Source: Chlorokybus atmophyticus
Lineage: Eukaryota; Streptophyta; Chlorokybophyceae; Chlorokybales; Chlorokybaceae
DNA length: 55,769 nucleotides
Direction: 5' to 3'
Assembly: GCA_009103225.1 (NCBI GenBank)
Contig: RHPI01001010.1
Location: 221,299 to 277,067 of the forward strand
Shown here: positions 1 through 11,545 of the stretch, in pieces
Layout: the number at the start of each line of letters is the position of its first letter
Position numbering within the stretch: the stretch's first letter is position 1
Translations under genes and position numbers: made by a program
Notes under the pieces: generated by a model
The model's input: the letters and a program-made list of their open reading frames with translations, nothing else
Database searches by the model: none
What the model was told of the DNA's origin: nothing

Positions 1-969
1 GCCTGGCCTGGCCTGTTAGAAGGGCGGGTTGCGCTGTTGCACTTAACAACGCCATCATGCACATGCAACTCAACTACTCTGTGTACACACATATACACAA
101 ACTCACCACCGTGCCGCCGCCGCCGCCGCACAACTATCTTTGTAAATGAAGCCGTTAAGCGTTTGAAACGCTGCTGCGTTTCGAACGCTCGACGTCTTCA
201 AGTTCAATGGCACAATAGTACCACTAAAATGGTACGACAGCACCGTTGTACTATTGAATGATGAGTACCGTACAAGGTACTTTGATGGGATTGTTGTACC
301 ATCGCAATGGTACTATTGTTCCATTACGTGTGCCGAGTATAATTAACCGGACTGACAGGTACTCGCCGCCAGTGCTCGTCCCTCTTAGGAGATTTAGTTA
401 AGATTGAGTGGTCACTTGCTTGCCAATGTAGGTTAGTCGCCGCTGCGGCTTATGTACGGCCGACGGCCGGCCGCGGGTCAACTCCGACTCACCGGTGTCG
501 ACCGCCGCCATTAGGGGCCTGAATATACACTTAATTGCCATTACAGGTAGGTCGCCGTTACGGAAGCAGTATGACCGGCGGTCGGCCGTCAAAATATGTT
601 GATGTCACGTCATCACCGGTATGCAACAGTCCATTGTACTATACGATCGGCGGTTGGCAATTGATTATTGTCCACAATACGCACCGGCAGTTTATTCAGT
701 CCCTTTGTAGCCCAAGTCGTTAGGTCCGTTAAGGTCATATAGGGTCAGGCATCCAATAGTCCCTCAGTCTCTCGTCAGTCACCGTGTAAAATTTGCGACG
801 CTTCCACAAGTACCATATTGCGCAACGCCCATTCCCTTCTTTCGAGTCGCGACAATCTTGGTAGGCATGTGTAGCACCGTGCTTGCATACAATGCTTAAT
901 TGATAATGCATCCAGGTATGGTGAGCTACTGTTTCCTGGTGAGAGGACTGGAAAGGCTATCAGTTACAG
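1..969. other. Non-coding repeat-like DNA, no gene seen
   Basis: It starts with three GCCTG units. Around 205-330 there are scattered inverted fragments of the motif GGTAC/GTACC and CAATGGTAC, and around 460-600 short GC-rich blocks of CGGCCG type. No reading frame here looks conserved. The 3' part (about 780-969) could hold an upstream exon of the recombinase gene that follows, but I could not find one. Confidence 0.4.
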
Positions 970-2605
970 ACATCAATATTTGAACTCCTGTGAAACATTC
1001 ACAAAATGTGGCGTCGTCACCGGCCGCGCCAAAGTACATGCCCCGTGCAAAGAAGCGAGTCAGCAAGCTATGAATGCCGGGTGAGTTTGCACTATTTTGT
1101 GTTATTATCTTGATGTGCACAGCTTAGCACTTGGTTTACAGGGCACTTTAATAAATCCTATGTGACACAGCTTCATGTGGGTACTTGTGCTGTAATAGCA
1201 GGTTATGGGCATCAGAGTCACGAACATAAGCATGTGCTGGCCCGGTCACGGTTTCCCTTACCCGACAACATCCGTAAGTGCATCTTCCCGAAGCTTGAGG
1301 AGCATCTTGCCTTTGTCATTCAGGTACGTGTTGTTGGATTTTTTAACATATAACTTGCTCATTCTGAGAGGTATTTGCTTCGCAATATGAGGTCAAGTGT
1401 TGCACTGTATTGATGTCGGCACACGCTTTACACATGCCTGCAGCGCTGCTTCGATGGTCCCGACGAGGTGCGAGACTATGCTGCATACAAGCATCTTCTC
1501 ATGTTGGACTATCTGCGAGATGTCATTGGACAGGTAAGCATGCGTATATCCTTGTTAACAAGTGCAGTCCGTGAGTCTTGTGTATTGCTTATCAGGACGT
1601 CGCCATCATGCGCAACGAGGTCGTTCAACTGCGCGGCAGTACCACTTACGGTTGCACGGATCTATCAGTTTGTAACCACGATCTGTTCAACACGCCACAG
1701 TTCAATGCGTGGGCCAACACCGTCGTCGCCACTCATGACCAGTCCATGCAAGAAGCAACTCCACAATATGAAGATTTGCCAGACCGGGTATGTATGACAC
1801 ACACTGGCATTGGCAGCTGCTTCATTGACTTGATGTTGTACAATGTTCGTTTGTCCCTTTAATGGTTCTTAAGGTCTATGTTGTGGATGCACAGCTAGTG
1901 CACATCATGCGCGGCAACTACGCATTGATGACCGTGACCAAAGATCGCATTGTAGACGTCGCCTGTAAGCTTCATCATGTCATAACAGCTATCGACGCTG
2001 GCTTTGCAGCGACAAAGGCAGAAGTGAAGATTGTGGCTGACTTGGTGCGAAAGCTTGGAGCCGGCATGGGGGTGTCTTTGCCTGCAAATGTCGCATCAAC
2101 AGCTGCTCGTGAAGAGGCACCGTCTGCACCATCACCATTACGCAAACGCGCACGTGCCAATGATCCCAGTCGTGCTCCTGATCCATCATCAGCGGCAGGC
2201 GACAACGTTATTCGGCAATCACCTTCGATCGCCGCTACCTCTGTACCTACCAAGTATAGAATGAAGATTGACTTACCAACCGTGGTGGAGGTGTGGCAAG
2301 AATACACGACGGGCATAGATGGTGGGCCCGCAATTCGCGACTTGGACGACAAGTTCAAGTGCACTTGGCGTTGCGGCAATGAGCGCATGCGCAAGCAATA
2401 CGGGAAGCGCAATGTCCTGTCTAAAGCTATAAAGGAGTTGGCGGCATCACGGAACATCAGCGAAGACATGGCAGCACAACAGTTGGATCAGCAGCGGCAG
2501 GAGCAGCAAAAGCCAACCGCAAACGGCAAAGGCACCAGACTTTTGACTGTAGCAGAGCTGACTGAAGTGCTGCGCCCCAAGAACAGGAAACATGTTGGCG
2601 AATAG
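970..2605 (+). CDS. Crypton-type tyrosine recombinase-like protein with C-terminal GCR1_C DNA-binding domain (5' partial)
   Basis: Exons read as about 970-1080, about 1144-1323, 1444-1533, 1596-1787 and 1874-2605. The last three junctions are GT-AG and phase 0. The C-terminal part (about 2262-2450) reads LPTVVEVWQEYTTG, then a conserved L, WR and K/R-rich helix. That is the pattern of the GCR1_C domain, which closes the recombinases of Crypton transposons. Upstream, HQYLNSCETFTKCG, KVHAPCKEASQQAM, FPLPDNIRKCIFPKLEEHL and HDLFNTPQFNAWA match the Ndc10/Crypton core order. The HxxR position reads HAPC, so the catalytic arginine appears lost, and I see no clear nucleophilic tyrosine. The splice between the first two exons does not keep phase with the obvious sites, which suggests decay or a missed site. 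A Q-rich run (about 2470-2512) uses only CAA/CAG. It may be an old or domesticated Crypton copy. The N-terminus was not found. Confidence 0.6.
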
Positions 2606-2689
2606 CTTAGTTGATCCGGTGCAATAAGTTGATAATTTGTGCAGTCACTTGTTTCAGTAGCTTGCACATGGGTAATTTTGGCTCTGTTG

Positions 2690-2935
2690 CCACACACACA
2701 CGCGCGCACGCGCTCGCACACGCACACAAATGCATACATGTATACGTATACGCGCACACACACACGCACGCACACCATGTATATATGTATATATACAAGT
2801 ATGTATGTATATATACATGTATGTATGTATATATATATACATGTATGTATGTATATGTATATACATATATATGTGTATATATACATGTGCGCACATGTGT
2901 GTGCGCGTGTGTGTAAATATATATACACATGTATG

Positions 2936-3033
<98 letters not shown>

Positions 3034-3034
3034 N

Positions 3035-3110
<76 letters not shown>

Positions 3111-3198
3111 ATAAGTATATATGTATATATGTATGTGTGTGTATATATATATGTCTCTCTTCCCATATAAATATTAATATATATATATATGTGTGTGC

Positions 3199-3243
<45 letters not shown>

Positions 3244-4010
3244 CATATATATGTATACATGCATATATACACATATACATATATACATATATATACATGT
3301 GTATATATATACATATATATACATATATATACATATATATACACATGTATATACCTATACATATATACACATATATATACATATATGCGTGTGTATATAT
3401 ATATACATATATATGTATACATGCATATATACATATATACAGTATACATGTGTATATATATATATGTATACATGTGTATGCCTATACATATATATACATA
3501 CATATATACATGTGTATATATATACATGTATATATATATACATGTATAATCCATACATGTATACATATATCGCAATAACAGTTGTGACCAATTCGTTAAC
3601 AGTGCGTCTTTACTCCTGAACGCAATTGAGGACTCGACAATAACATTATAATGCATTCAGGTTGCATGCTAAAGCTGTACACATCATCATTAAAATTGCG
3701 ACCGGTTCCATCAACGATACGAGACTTCATACTCAACAACTCGGANATATACACATGTATGTATATACATATATACATGTATATTCAGTACATATGTATT
3801 TATACATATGTTACCACCTAGCAGCACTCACACATATATACATGTATATACATATATATACATGTATATACCTATACATATGTATATTTACATACATACA
3901 TACATGTATGTTCTATACATGTATACATATATACACATGTATGTATATATATATATTTAAATGTATATTCAATACTTGTATAAATATATACATATGTTAC
4001 CACCTAGCAG
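2690..4010. repeat. Compound microsatellite block
   Basis: Long tracts follow one another: GA/AG (about 2937-3001), CA (about 3003-3104, with one N at 3034), GT (about 3191-3240), and long runs of TATACA/TGTATA and TATG before, between and after them. The open frames seen on both strands are products of the two-base period (RERERE, THTHTH, VCVCVC) and are not genes. A single N at 3746 sits where the sequence switches abruptly back to TATA-type repeats. Confidence 0.95.
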
Positions 4011-4019
4011 CACTTAGCA
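3781..4019 (+). repeat. Direct repeat inside the microsatellite block
   Basis: The stretch around 3801-3830 (CATATGTTACCACCTAGCAG and following) recurs at about 3991-4016. Each copy is preceded by a related ATATTCAxTAC segment. The two copies are about 185 bp apart and bracket TATA-type repeats, so they look like a larger minisatellite unit or a duplication junction. Confidence 0.6.
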
Positions 4020-4260
4020 AATGACGACGCTGGCGCGGACGGGCGTCGACCGTCGGCCCGGGGTGAGCGCCGAGGGCGGCCGCTCGGCCGTTGCGGCGCC
4101 GGCCTTTCCCGCCGGTCGGGCCCGCGGGGGCCACGCGGACGGTGCGGGCTTCCGACTCCGCTGGGACGGACCGTCCATGGTCCTTTCGGGGCTGCGATAT
4201 GTGGCGCAGTCTCGCACCAGCCACGGTGAGCGTCCGGACCATGCCTGATCCGACTATCAA
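4018..4260. other. GC-rich island of unknown origin
   Basis: About 240 bp of very GC-rich sequence (blocks of CGGCCG, GGCGCCGG, CCCGCCGG) starts exactly where the AT-rich microsatellites stop. Its composition is unlike everything nearby. Several frames are open on both strands because stop codons are rare in such sequence, and none is recognisable. A fragment of a ribosomal spacer or foreign DNA is possible but not shown. Confidence 0.4.
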
Positions 4261-4310
4261 GTTCGTACGGAGCATGCGTGGTTCGTACGCACATTACGGT
4301 CAATGCAGGG

Positions 4311-4787
4311 CAGTCTACCCTCGCTAAGAGCATACTGTTTGTCCCCAGCAATCGCATGCTCTTGGCGAGGTTATGCTCTTGGCGATTAGGAGAATAACAT
4401 GCTCTTGGATGTCAAGAGCATAAATATGCTTTAAGCGCGGTTTTATCACGCCCATCACGCCCATTACGTCAAGCGTATAATACCACGCCCGTCGCGCCAT
4501 CACGCTCGTCACATTCGTTGCGCGTCACACCTAAACCATCACGCCATTTTCATAACGCGCGTCACGCGTTATGCCACACCCGTCACGCACTACTCCCCCG
4601 ACCTTGGAATATCGCTCACTAAAACTTGCAAGAATTACATGACATAAAAATATGCTCTTTGCGGTTAAGCATATTCTCTTAAGCACCAACATGTGCCTGT
4701 AGAACGTTTGGTAATCTTATATTATATATTTCATGCTATTAGCGGGGTTACTCTTTTGAAAGGAAGTCTCTTAGCGGGGGTATACTG
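4311..4787. mobile_element. Non-autonomous element with pogo-like terminal repeats
   Basis: The left end is CAGTCTACCCTCGCTAAGAG. The reverse complement of the right end is CAGTATACCCCCGCTAAGAG. These match each other and also the ends of the complete pogo-type element at 16480-19787 (CAGTCTACCCCCGCTAT). As in that element, a subterminal copy of the end motif (CTTGGCGAGGTTATGCTC) follows. The interior is degenerate CATCACGCC-like repeats with no coding capacity. A TA follows the right end but GG precedes the left end, so the target duplication is not intact. Confidence 0.6.
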
Positions 4788-6600
4788 TACAGCTTTGCAC
4801 CGACGCCGTCAGCAGAGTTCAAGCTCTACGGCACGACGGGCAGTGCAACGCAGGACTGGCGTTGCTTGGCGCTGAAGCGGCGGCGGCGGCGGCGGCAGCG
4901 GCGGCGGCGGCAGGGTGTTGTTGTCTCTTTGCTACTGCCATCACCAGCAGTTCTAAATGTAAGAGCTGCTGTTGTGTTGTGCACGCACAGCAGCCGCTCT
5001 TACTGCAGCACTGCACGTGATTGTGCGTGCATACCACGACAGCGTTTTTTTCTTGTTACTTCTCGTTGTTGTTGCTTTCAAGGCTTCGGCTTGCTGCCAG
5101 CTGTTGCTCACGTTTTACAGCGTAGGCGACTGCTATTGTTCGAAAGAAAAGTCACTAGCTTGCTATTCGTCCCTCCCTTTTGTGTGCAGGGCACAGGACA
5201 ATGTGGTCTGCCGCGTAAAATGAAAGGCAGCGGCGTCAACACTTTGCCTTTCAGTTTGTTCAATCATGCATGTACTCATTGGGCAAGCATAGATATCATC
5301 AAGCCATTCAACATGCACATCATGTGTGCTAGTACGCTGACAACTTTTCCTTAAAGCTTATAACACCGCAGGCACCCAAAGATGTTGAGTTCCGCCGACG
5401 GCGCCAGCACGTCACGATGGAATGGCGCATAAACATAGCAGCAGGCATAAGGCTGCTTTGCTCCAGCCGTACGTCAACAAATGAGCAACAGGCAAGCTTG
5501 ATGTGTGAAGGCGCTGCGTTAAGCATTCACCTGCTGCGAAGGTGGTGGGAGTGGTGGGGGGTGGCGGGGGTCTCATTAGATGCTTACGTTTTGATTAGCC
5601 AGCGATTGCTCATCCTCAGGTGTCGTATAGTCCTCTGTTACAATTGCAGGCATCATATAATCCTGTCTTGATTTGAACCAATAATGGCGCTATTACATTG
5701 TGAAGGTATTCGCTTAACTTCACTCGTGTATGGCTGCTAAAGTTTTGAAAGGGGACTTGGGCAGCAAGGAACATTGCACATTACATACACATGAAGATGT
5801 ACAGTCCCACTTCCATCCACCCTCGTGCTCCCTCTCACCCATCAGGCCCTTCCTTTGTCATGCCTAGTGCCCACACATACCAGCCATCATCGGGCATGCC
5901 TACATCGAAACCATCGCCTGGCCTACCAGCATACCAACGCAGGCGCGTCCCTAACCAGTAGCTAGGTAATGACTTCAGAGTAGCTCACCACCATAGCCTA
6001 CATAGGCACCGCGCGTAGCTGTTTAGTTGTAAGTTCAGTTGCAAGTTGTGTTCTATATCGAGTGGCAATTGCTGTGGAAATAGCCTTAATATAACCATTA
6101 GCTTATGTTCTGAACTATCATGATTTGACTTATATAAGTAGTCACAGTGTTCACCGGATCAGCTGGTGACACTGTGAGTGAGAAAGCTAAGAGCTTGTGA
6201 AACGACTTGAACTGCGAACACGCCATCCCGGTTACCAAGAACCCCCTCACTGTGTGAGAGCTTGTACATGCTCGTGTGTGCATCATGCTTGTCATCGCTA
6301 TGAGCTTGGTGTGCCTGGTTGCAATGTGTCTGTTGGCATCAGTCAGGGCATAGCATCCACATGTTGCTTGCTCATTCACCTCACTTAACAGTGTAACATA
6401 TTTTCCGCTCATGCAAAGAACTGTGTAAACCGCACTACCTACAGTAGTGGCTTGTTGACTCACAGTGTCACCCTCTTTGCTCAAGAGTGCATTGCATTCT
6501 GCATCAGATAGTGCAGTATGTATCTGGGGACACATCCATGTGCACTCGTTATCACTGTCATTACATAGTGCGCACACAAGCACTAGTGTGGTGAGTGGTA
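4788..6600. other. Region without a recognisable gene
   Basis: It contains a CGG/CAG triplet run (about 4873-4912) that creates an arginine-rich frame, and a possible exon (about 5370-5520, VEFRRRRQHVTMEWRI) that I do not recognise. On the minus strand a 161-codon frame (6583-6098) is open and has scattered cysteines, but it shows no known domain and no nearby splice partners. I do not call any of these as genes. Confidence 0.3.
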
Positions 6601-6639
6601 GCGGCAGTGAGACAGGCAGTAGAGCGCAAACACTCTACC

Positions 6640-7110
6640 ACATGGCGCCTGCAGTGCGTGCCATTCACGGCACAAGCAGTCAACTTCTTCGTCGCAAACG
6701 GCACAACCAGGCTATGCCGTCGGGACTTCCTGGTAGAAAACGCCGTCCGCGGTCGGTACGCAGACTGCAGTCTTGTGCCGACGTCGGCACCTTTGCTGCC
6801 TTGTGCCATTTACGGCACACACACAAGACAGTCGAAGTTGAAGTCAGCACCACAAAGCTGGTGCCGTGATTGGTACAAGGTTCCACTTCCCGATCACGGC
6901 ACGAGACCAGCGATCCATTGACTGTTCGCGACTCATTGTGCCACTACCGATGCAAAAAAACATTGCCGAGAGCGGCATAGCAGACTTGTACCGTAGCAAA
7001 GCAGCAGCCTTCTCTCCTCCTGCGCTTCGACCGGCAGCGGATTACAGCAGTGGCTTGTGCCGAGAACGGCACAACACACTCGTACCGACCAGCAGCCTTG
7101 AAGCTGAGCT
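6640..7110. repeat. Cluster of GTGCCG/CGGCAC palindromes
   Basis: Short dyads recur: GTGCCATTCACGGCAC, GTGCCGACGTCGGCAC (a perfect 16-mer), GTGCCATTTACGGCAC and GTGCCGAGAACGGCAC, with several half-sites between. The arms are kept while the centre varies. The same dyads form the arrays inside unit A at 10650-11545, 14630-15010 and 27020-27430, so this is an outlying part of that repeat family. Confidence 0.7.
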
Positions 7111-7760
7111 GAGCTGGGCCGGAGCTCGAGCTGAGCTGCAAGCTTGGAGGAAGAGAAGGATGCGGCGGCGTGCTGCTGGGATACTTGGAGAAGGCAGTGG
7201 CGTGAGCTGGTGCTGCTGCTGCTGCTGCTCCTGAGCTGTTTATGAGAAGAAGCTGCCTTTGCCAAGAAGCAGAAGCTGGCAGAAAACACACAGCAGCTGG
7301 AGCTGGAGCTGCGGCAGGTTGGATAAAGCTGTGTCTGAGTTCTTGGGTTCTTGGGGACAGTCGCTAAGCTGATGGTGTTGTTGAACAGAGCTGCTGCTGC
7401 TGTCGAACAATGCTGCTGTTGCGAAGCGGAATCGCTGCTGCTGCAAAGCGGAAGTGCTGCTGCTGCGAAGCGGAAGTGCTGCTGCTGCGGAGCGGAGCTG
7501 CTGACAAGCTGTTGGGGAGAAGGAGCTACTTCTGCTGACGAGCTCTTGCTGGTAAGGCTTATGCTAGCTTGTTATTGTTGCTTGACCTGCTCTGTCAGTG
7601 ACGCTTGGTCGAGAGTGTCTGCCTTACAGTCTAGTAGCTTGCTGCTGGGCGTCTTGCATGCAGTGACCGCTGCTGCCAACTATTAGCCCCCAAGTTGTCC
7701 CTCGTATGCTGTCACTGCTGGCAGTATTCAAGTCCAACTTACACGCAATCATCTGCAGCC

Positions 7761-8252
7761 ATGGCAAGACGCATTGTTCAACAGTCTGCTGTTCTGCGCG
7801 AGCGTGAGCAGCTTAATGAAATGCTTGCACTGATCAAGCATGCTGGTGGGAAGCCACGCAAAGCCAGTGTACGTGCTAAACGGTCACTGCTTAAAGAGAT
7901 GAGGGCCGCCTAGAAAGCGCGTTCAACAAACATCAGCCCGCACCTCACTGGAGGAGCAGGTGATTTGCAGCTGCCTCCACCTGCGTCTGCCTTGGAGCCC
8001 GAGCCTGCGCCTGAAGATGCCGTGGAGGCTGAGCCTACGCCTGAAGATCAACCACACCTGTCCAACCAGCAGACAGCAGAACAATCTTCTCCAGAGATGC
8101 CGGACTTTGGAGCCGCCGAGCAATCTGATCATTTTGGCAACCAAGAGCCTAAGCCTGAGCAGCCTCCAACCTTCAGTCGCGACCTTTGCCTCTGCTCCAA
8201 GTGCAAAGGCTTGGTCAGTTGCTTCGCTTGGCCTGCGCTGATGAACAAGTGA
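7761..8252 (+). CDS. Unit A 5' ORFs, copy 1 (unrecognised)
   Basis: From ATG 7761 a basic 50-residue ORF (MARRIVQQSAVLRERE...) ends at TAG 7911-7913. The same frame then stays open to TGA at 8252 and encodes an acidic proline/glutamate-rich stretch (EPEPAPEDAVEAEPTPED) followed by CLCSKCKG, a small cysteine cluster. Copy 3 has the same layout and the same TAG (24099-24590), so the stop predates the duplication or marks a gene end. The second part may be an exon of the larger unit A gene. I do not recognise either product. Confidence 0.35.
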
Positions 8253-8308
8253 CCATGCATGCACGTTGCGTACACACCCTTACTGTATCGCAGATCATGT
8301 AGCCGCGC

Positions 8309-10427
8309 TTGGTTATCGATGCGCACTTAGCCAAAGACGAGGCGGCCAAACGGCTGAGGAGCATTCCCACTGTGCAACCCACTTTGAACAGCTTTGATGC
8401 AGACAAGATGCCTGATCTGCAGCAGACGTCTACGACTTACCTGGACAAGATAATTGAGATCTCATCCAGCATAGACGAAGCTGGAGTCTCGCAGGACTGC
8501 TTCAACAAACTGCTCCATGTCCTCTTAAAAGGCGAAAGCTCCTTGATGGCTTTGGCTGGGAGGGATGTTCGATGAGAAGTGCGAAGGCTTCAAGCTGCCT
8601 ACTACTTGCAAGTGCCTTATTGGCATGTATGAGCGCATGGGGATGTCTTCAACACTGCATTATTCTGTCTGTGCCTGCGGCTACCTGTTCGACAAGCCCC
8701 ATCCGAATGCTGAGCTCGTTGTGCAAGACGAAGACTCCGTGCGCTCCTACTACCGGCAGCGCGAGAAGGAGCGCAAGGCCATGGCAAGGACGAGACACAC
8801 TTGAAAATACAGGAGGACAACCGCAAGCTTCAAAGGGCGCTGTGGGCCAGGTTCCCCGACCACTGTGTTGGCAGGAGCTTCAATCGGGCCGGCCCAGCTT
8901 ATGACATGAGGGAGGAGGTGGTGGCGTGTGTAATGCACAATTACGCTCCGCTGAAGATCAATGGACAGATATTGCGTTGGTCTGCAAGTAAGTAGTCTGC
9001 GTCTGCGTATGTGCATGTGCGTGTATATACCAGCTGCCACTTGCCAGATGTCTTGTGCTTCTTGCAGGATGGCTGCTCACTGCCTCTTGTTTGCAAAATG
9101 GATTTGTGAGCAAATTCGCCGGTTTGTGGACAATGCAAGACGGGGCCATCCATTAACTCCAGGCGAAACGGTAGGCTTGACCCGTGAGCAGCGCAAGGAA
9201 AAGATGCGCGCTGCACGCGCTGAGAAGCGCGCTAACGCAGAGGAGCCAGCTCCACGCCGCTCGCGCACAGACCACGGGCTTGGCACAAATTTCACCGCTG
9301 CAGACTTTCCCTCCATCCAAAATGCTGTGCTGCTTGCCTTGTTGACTGCTGAGCCACTCTCTCAAGCGTAGCTGCGTAAGGAATGGGTGGCTTTCAGGTA
9401 CGCCAGTTATCCTCTTGCACAAGGCTTAGTTTGCACTCGCACTCGTAAGGAATTCACATGCGGCTGGTGCTGCAGACCCGCAGGAGATGCTGCAAGCACC
9501 AGCGGCAGCAGCAGCCGCAGGGTTGTGGCTGTTGGGCGCGGTCAAGTACTGGAGGCGCTTGAGCAAGAGACTCCTTGGCGCAGCTACAAAGTGAAGGTGC
9601 TGGAGTGGTACAACGCCAAGGGTATCGGTAATCAACGCGTCTACATGCCAGTACGTGACACGGATGGGTATGCTGGCCAGCTGTCCGGGGACGAGCACTT
9701 GTGCAGCAATATCTTGGTGAGTGTAGTAGATCGTGTGCTGCGGCACAGCACACTGCAAGCGTAACTGCACGGAAGACTATATGCGTGACATGCAGTAATG
9801 CGGCTGCTTGAGTGATGCAGGGACGCAGTTGTGCTTGGCCTGCATCCTTGGTAGCCCCGTCTGCAGTCTGCACTTGCTCAGACTGCTCTCCAGGCTGAAT
9901 TGCAGAAGTCACCCCAAGATGCGTTCGCGCGCTCGTGGTTGACAAGCGCGTGCAGCCAGAAGACCAGCATGACATCAATCAGAGGGTAAGAACGTTGCTA
10001 TGGGTTGTAATGTGTGCAGTATGCTTGCATGATGCACACTTGTAACAATTCTTGCTTGCAGGTCAATTGTTGCTCTGACCGCCTCATGCACTTGGCTGGC
10101 ATCTGCTGCAATACCTTGTGCGCCAATGTTCCCCACCGCGAGAGCTTGCTGGAGGTGTACACTTCCTGGAGGGGGACATACGGGACGCAGATTGGGAGGC
10201 TGCTGAAGGAGGACCATCTGCTTGCAAAGTTCACTGATTCGCAGATCGGTCTCATACTTATACATTTACAGTCAACAAGCGCTGGCTGGTACAGGATGAC
10301 TCCGGAGAAGCACGCTATGGCTGGCACTGGAATAGTCAAGCCAAGCGACAACCCGGTCCATAATAGAGTACCCAGCTGGAGACCTTCGCTCATCTTTCTT
10401 ACAGCAACCAGTCTAGCTTCCTGCTAA
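8309..10427 (+). pseudogene. Unit A cysteine-rich multi-exon gene, copy 1, broken
   Basis: The blocks are: 8309-8575 (LVIDAHLAKDEAAKRL...), 8565-8804 (LPTTCKCLIGMYERMG, then CACGYLFDKPHP), 8801-8995, about 9066-9727, about 9823-9987 and about 10062-10427. The later blocks match an intact reading in copy 2. Copy 1 has a TAG (9369-9371) where copy 2 has CAG, and a TGA (9896-9898) where copies 2 and 3 have TGC. The two middle blocks are also out of frame with each other in both full copies. No known domain is recognisable; the cysteine clusters suggest zinc binding. Confidence 0.55.
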
Positions 10428-10505
10428 AAGTTTACCTTCTTGCTAGCAGTTTAGCTTGCTACCAACAGTTTAGCTTACTGGTAGCAGTTAGCTTCTTGAA
10501 AACAA
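10407..10505 (+). repeat. Minisatellite of AGTTTAGCTTxCT units
   Basis: About five degenerate units of roughly 20 bp (CAGTTTAGCTTGCTACCAA, CAGTTTAGCTTACTGGTAG and variants) follow directly after the stop codon of the unit A gene. The same block lies at about 14370-14470 in copy 2 and 26745-26860 in copy 3, where one more unit is present. Confidence 0.75.
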
Positions 10506-10649
10506 TTGGAGCCTATTTTAGTAATAGTCAAGAGTACATGGTACAACGTAAACTCCAAATGAGGTCAAGATTTCTCTACCAGGAAAAATGTTTGCAATTT
10601 ACCTGCATATGCCTGCTATATTGTGCTCCTAGTTGTGGAATAGAGATGG

Positions 10650-11545
10650 CTGGGCCGCTATCGGCACGACTGCTGCTGCGCCAAAGTCGGCACAATCATT
10701 CCTGTGCCGCCAACGGCATAATTGTTGCTGCTGCTGTGCCGAAGTCGGCAGTGTTGAGATTCGGACACTACTGACCATGCATGGAGTTGGTACAAGCACA
10801 AGTACACACACTCTACCAGAGCATACACACAAGGCTGATCCAAAAGGCTTTCTAAGGATTAAAACAAAGTCATACCGCGGGCTTTTATACCCGCCAGTTC
10901 TGCACCTGTCTACTCTAGAAGCCACCACGACTTCTACACTCAACCGATTCCTGCGCTCTAAGTTGCACCACGTAGGTACTTTCAAGAGCTTTCCAACAAG
11001 CTATAACACGCGCCATACAATGACGTAACCACCGAGCTACAACGTTTCTTCTACAGCGCCTGGAAGTCTCCAGACTCCGGACTCGACTCCGCGCCTGGGA
11101 CCTTCTCGACTGAAGTCCTCGCGTGGACCTTTCTCGACTGGAACCTTCTCGCACCTGAAGATTCTCGCGGCTATTCTTATCTACAGGGCAAGCTGACCGG
11201 ATACAAGAATATCCTCAACAGGCAGAAGTGCTACTGTGCCGAAGACGGCAGAAGCACTGCTGTGCCGAAGTCGGCAGAAGTGCTATTGTGCCGAAAACGG
11301 CAGAAGCGCTGCTGTGCCGAAGACGGTAGGGTCGCAGCTGTGCCGAAGATGTTAGAAGTACTGCTGTGCCGAGGTCGGCCCAATGCAGTTTGCGGCAGTA
11401 ATCAGCTTGTGCCGGCTGACAGATGGTGACTTACGATCCTCTGCCGGCACAAAGCGACTTGTGCCGTCTTTGGAGCAGAACTGCTCGCAAAACTCGAAGG
11501 CAGGTGCCACTGACGGCACAACTGGCTTGTGCCGAGAACGGATTC
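10650..11545 (+). repeat. Array of TGCCGA-N-TCGGCA palindromes, interrupted by a solo LTR
   Basis: Units of about 30 bp of the form GTGCTACTGTGCCGAAGACG-GCAGAAGC repeat with arms TGCCG/CGGCA and a variable 4-base centre (AAGT, AAGA, AAAA). Alternating CTGCTGCTG or AGAAGTGCT spacers separate them. Homologous arrays lie at 14630-15010 and 27020-27430. The short cysteine/arginine-rich open frames across it are artefacts of the repeat. Confidence 0.8.
10752..11220 (+). mobile_element. Solo LTR with 5-bp target duplication
   Basis: The 469-bp segment starts TGTTGAGATTC and ends GAATATCCTCAACA, an imperfect inverted repeat of the TG...CA type. It is flanked on both sides by GGCAG. Copies 2 and 3 of unit A lack it: at the matching place the palindrome array continues without a break. 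A TATA-like CTTTTATACCC lies near its middle. Its ends differ from those of the Ty3/gypsy LTR at 49608, so it is another family. Confidence 0.8.

Noticed and set aside
2488-3656. Long open frames (up to 326 codons) on both strands
   Set aside because: They are translations of GA, CA, GT and TATA-type microsatellites and contain only dipeptide or tetrapeptide repeats.
4866-5354. 162-codon frame starting with an arginine-rich run
   Set aside because: The start is a CGG triplet repeat and the rest has no domain, no splice context and a shadow frame on the other strand.
9454-9978. 174-codon minus-strand frame repeated in all three unit A copies (also 13425-13949 and 25792-26316)
   Set aside because: It is the reverse complement of the plus-strand exons with in-phase GT-AG introns; it is kept only because the DNA was duplicated.
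10650-11545. CRISPR-like array
   Set aside because: Units are self-complementary, spacing varies, the sequence between units is also repetitive, and the organism is a eukaryote.
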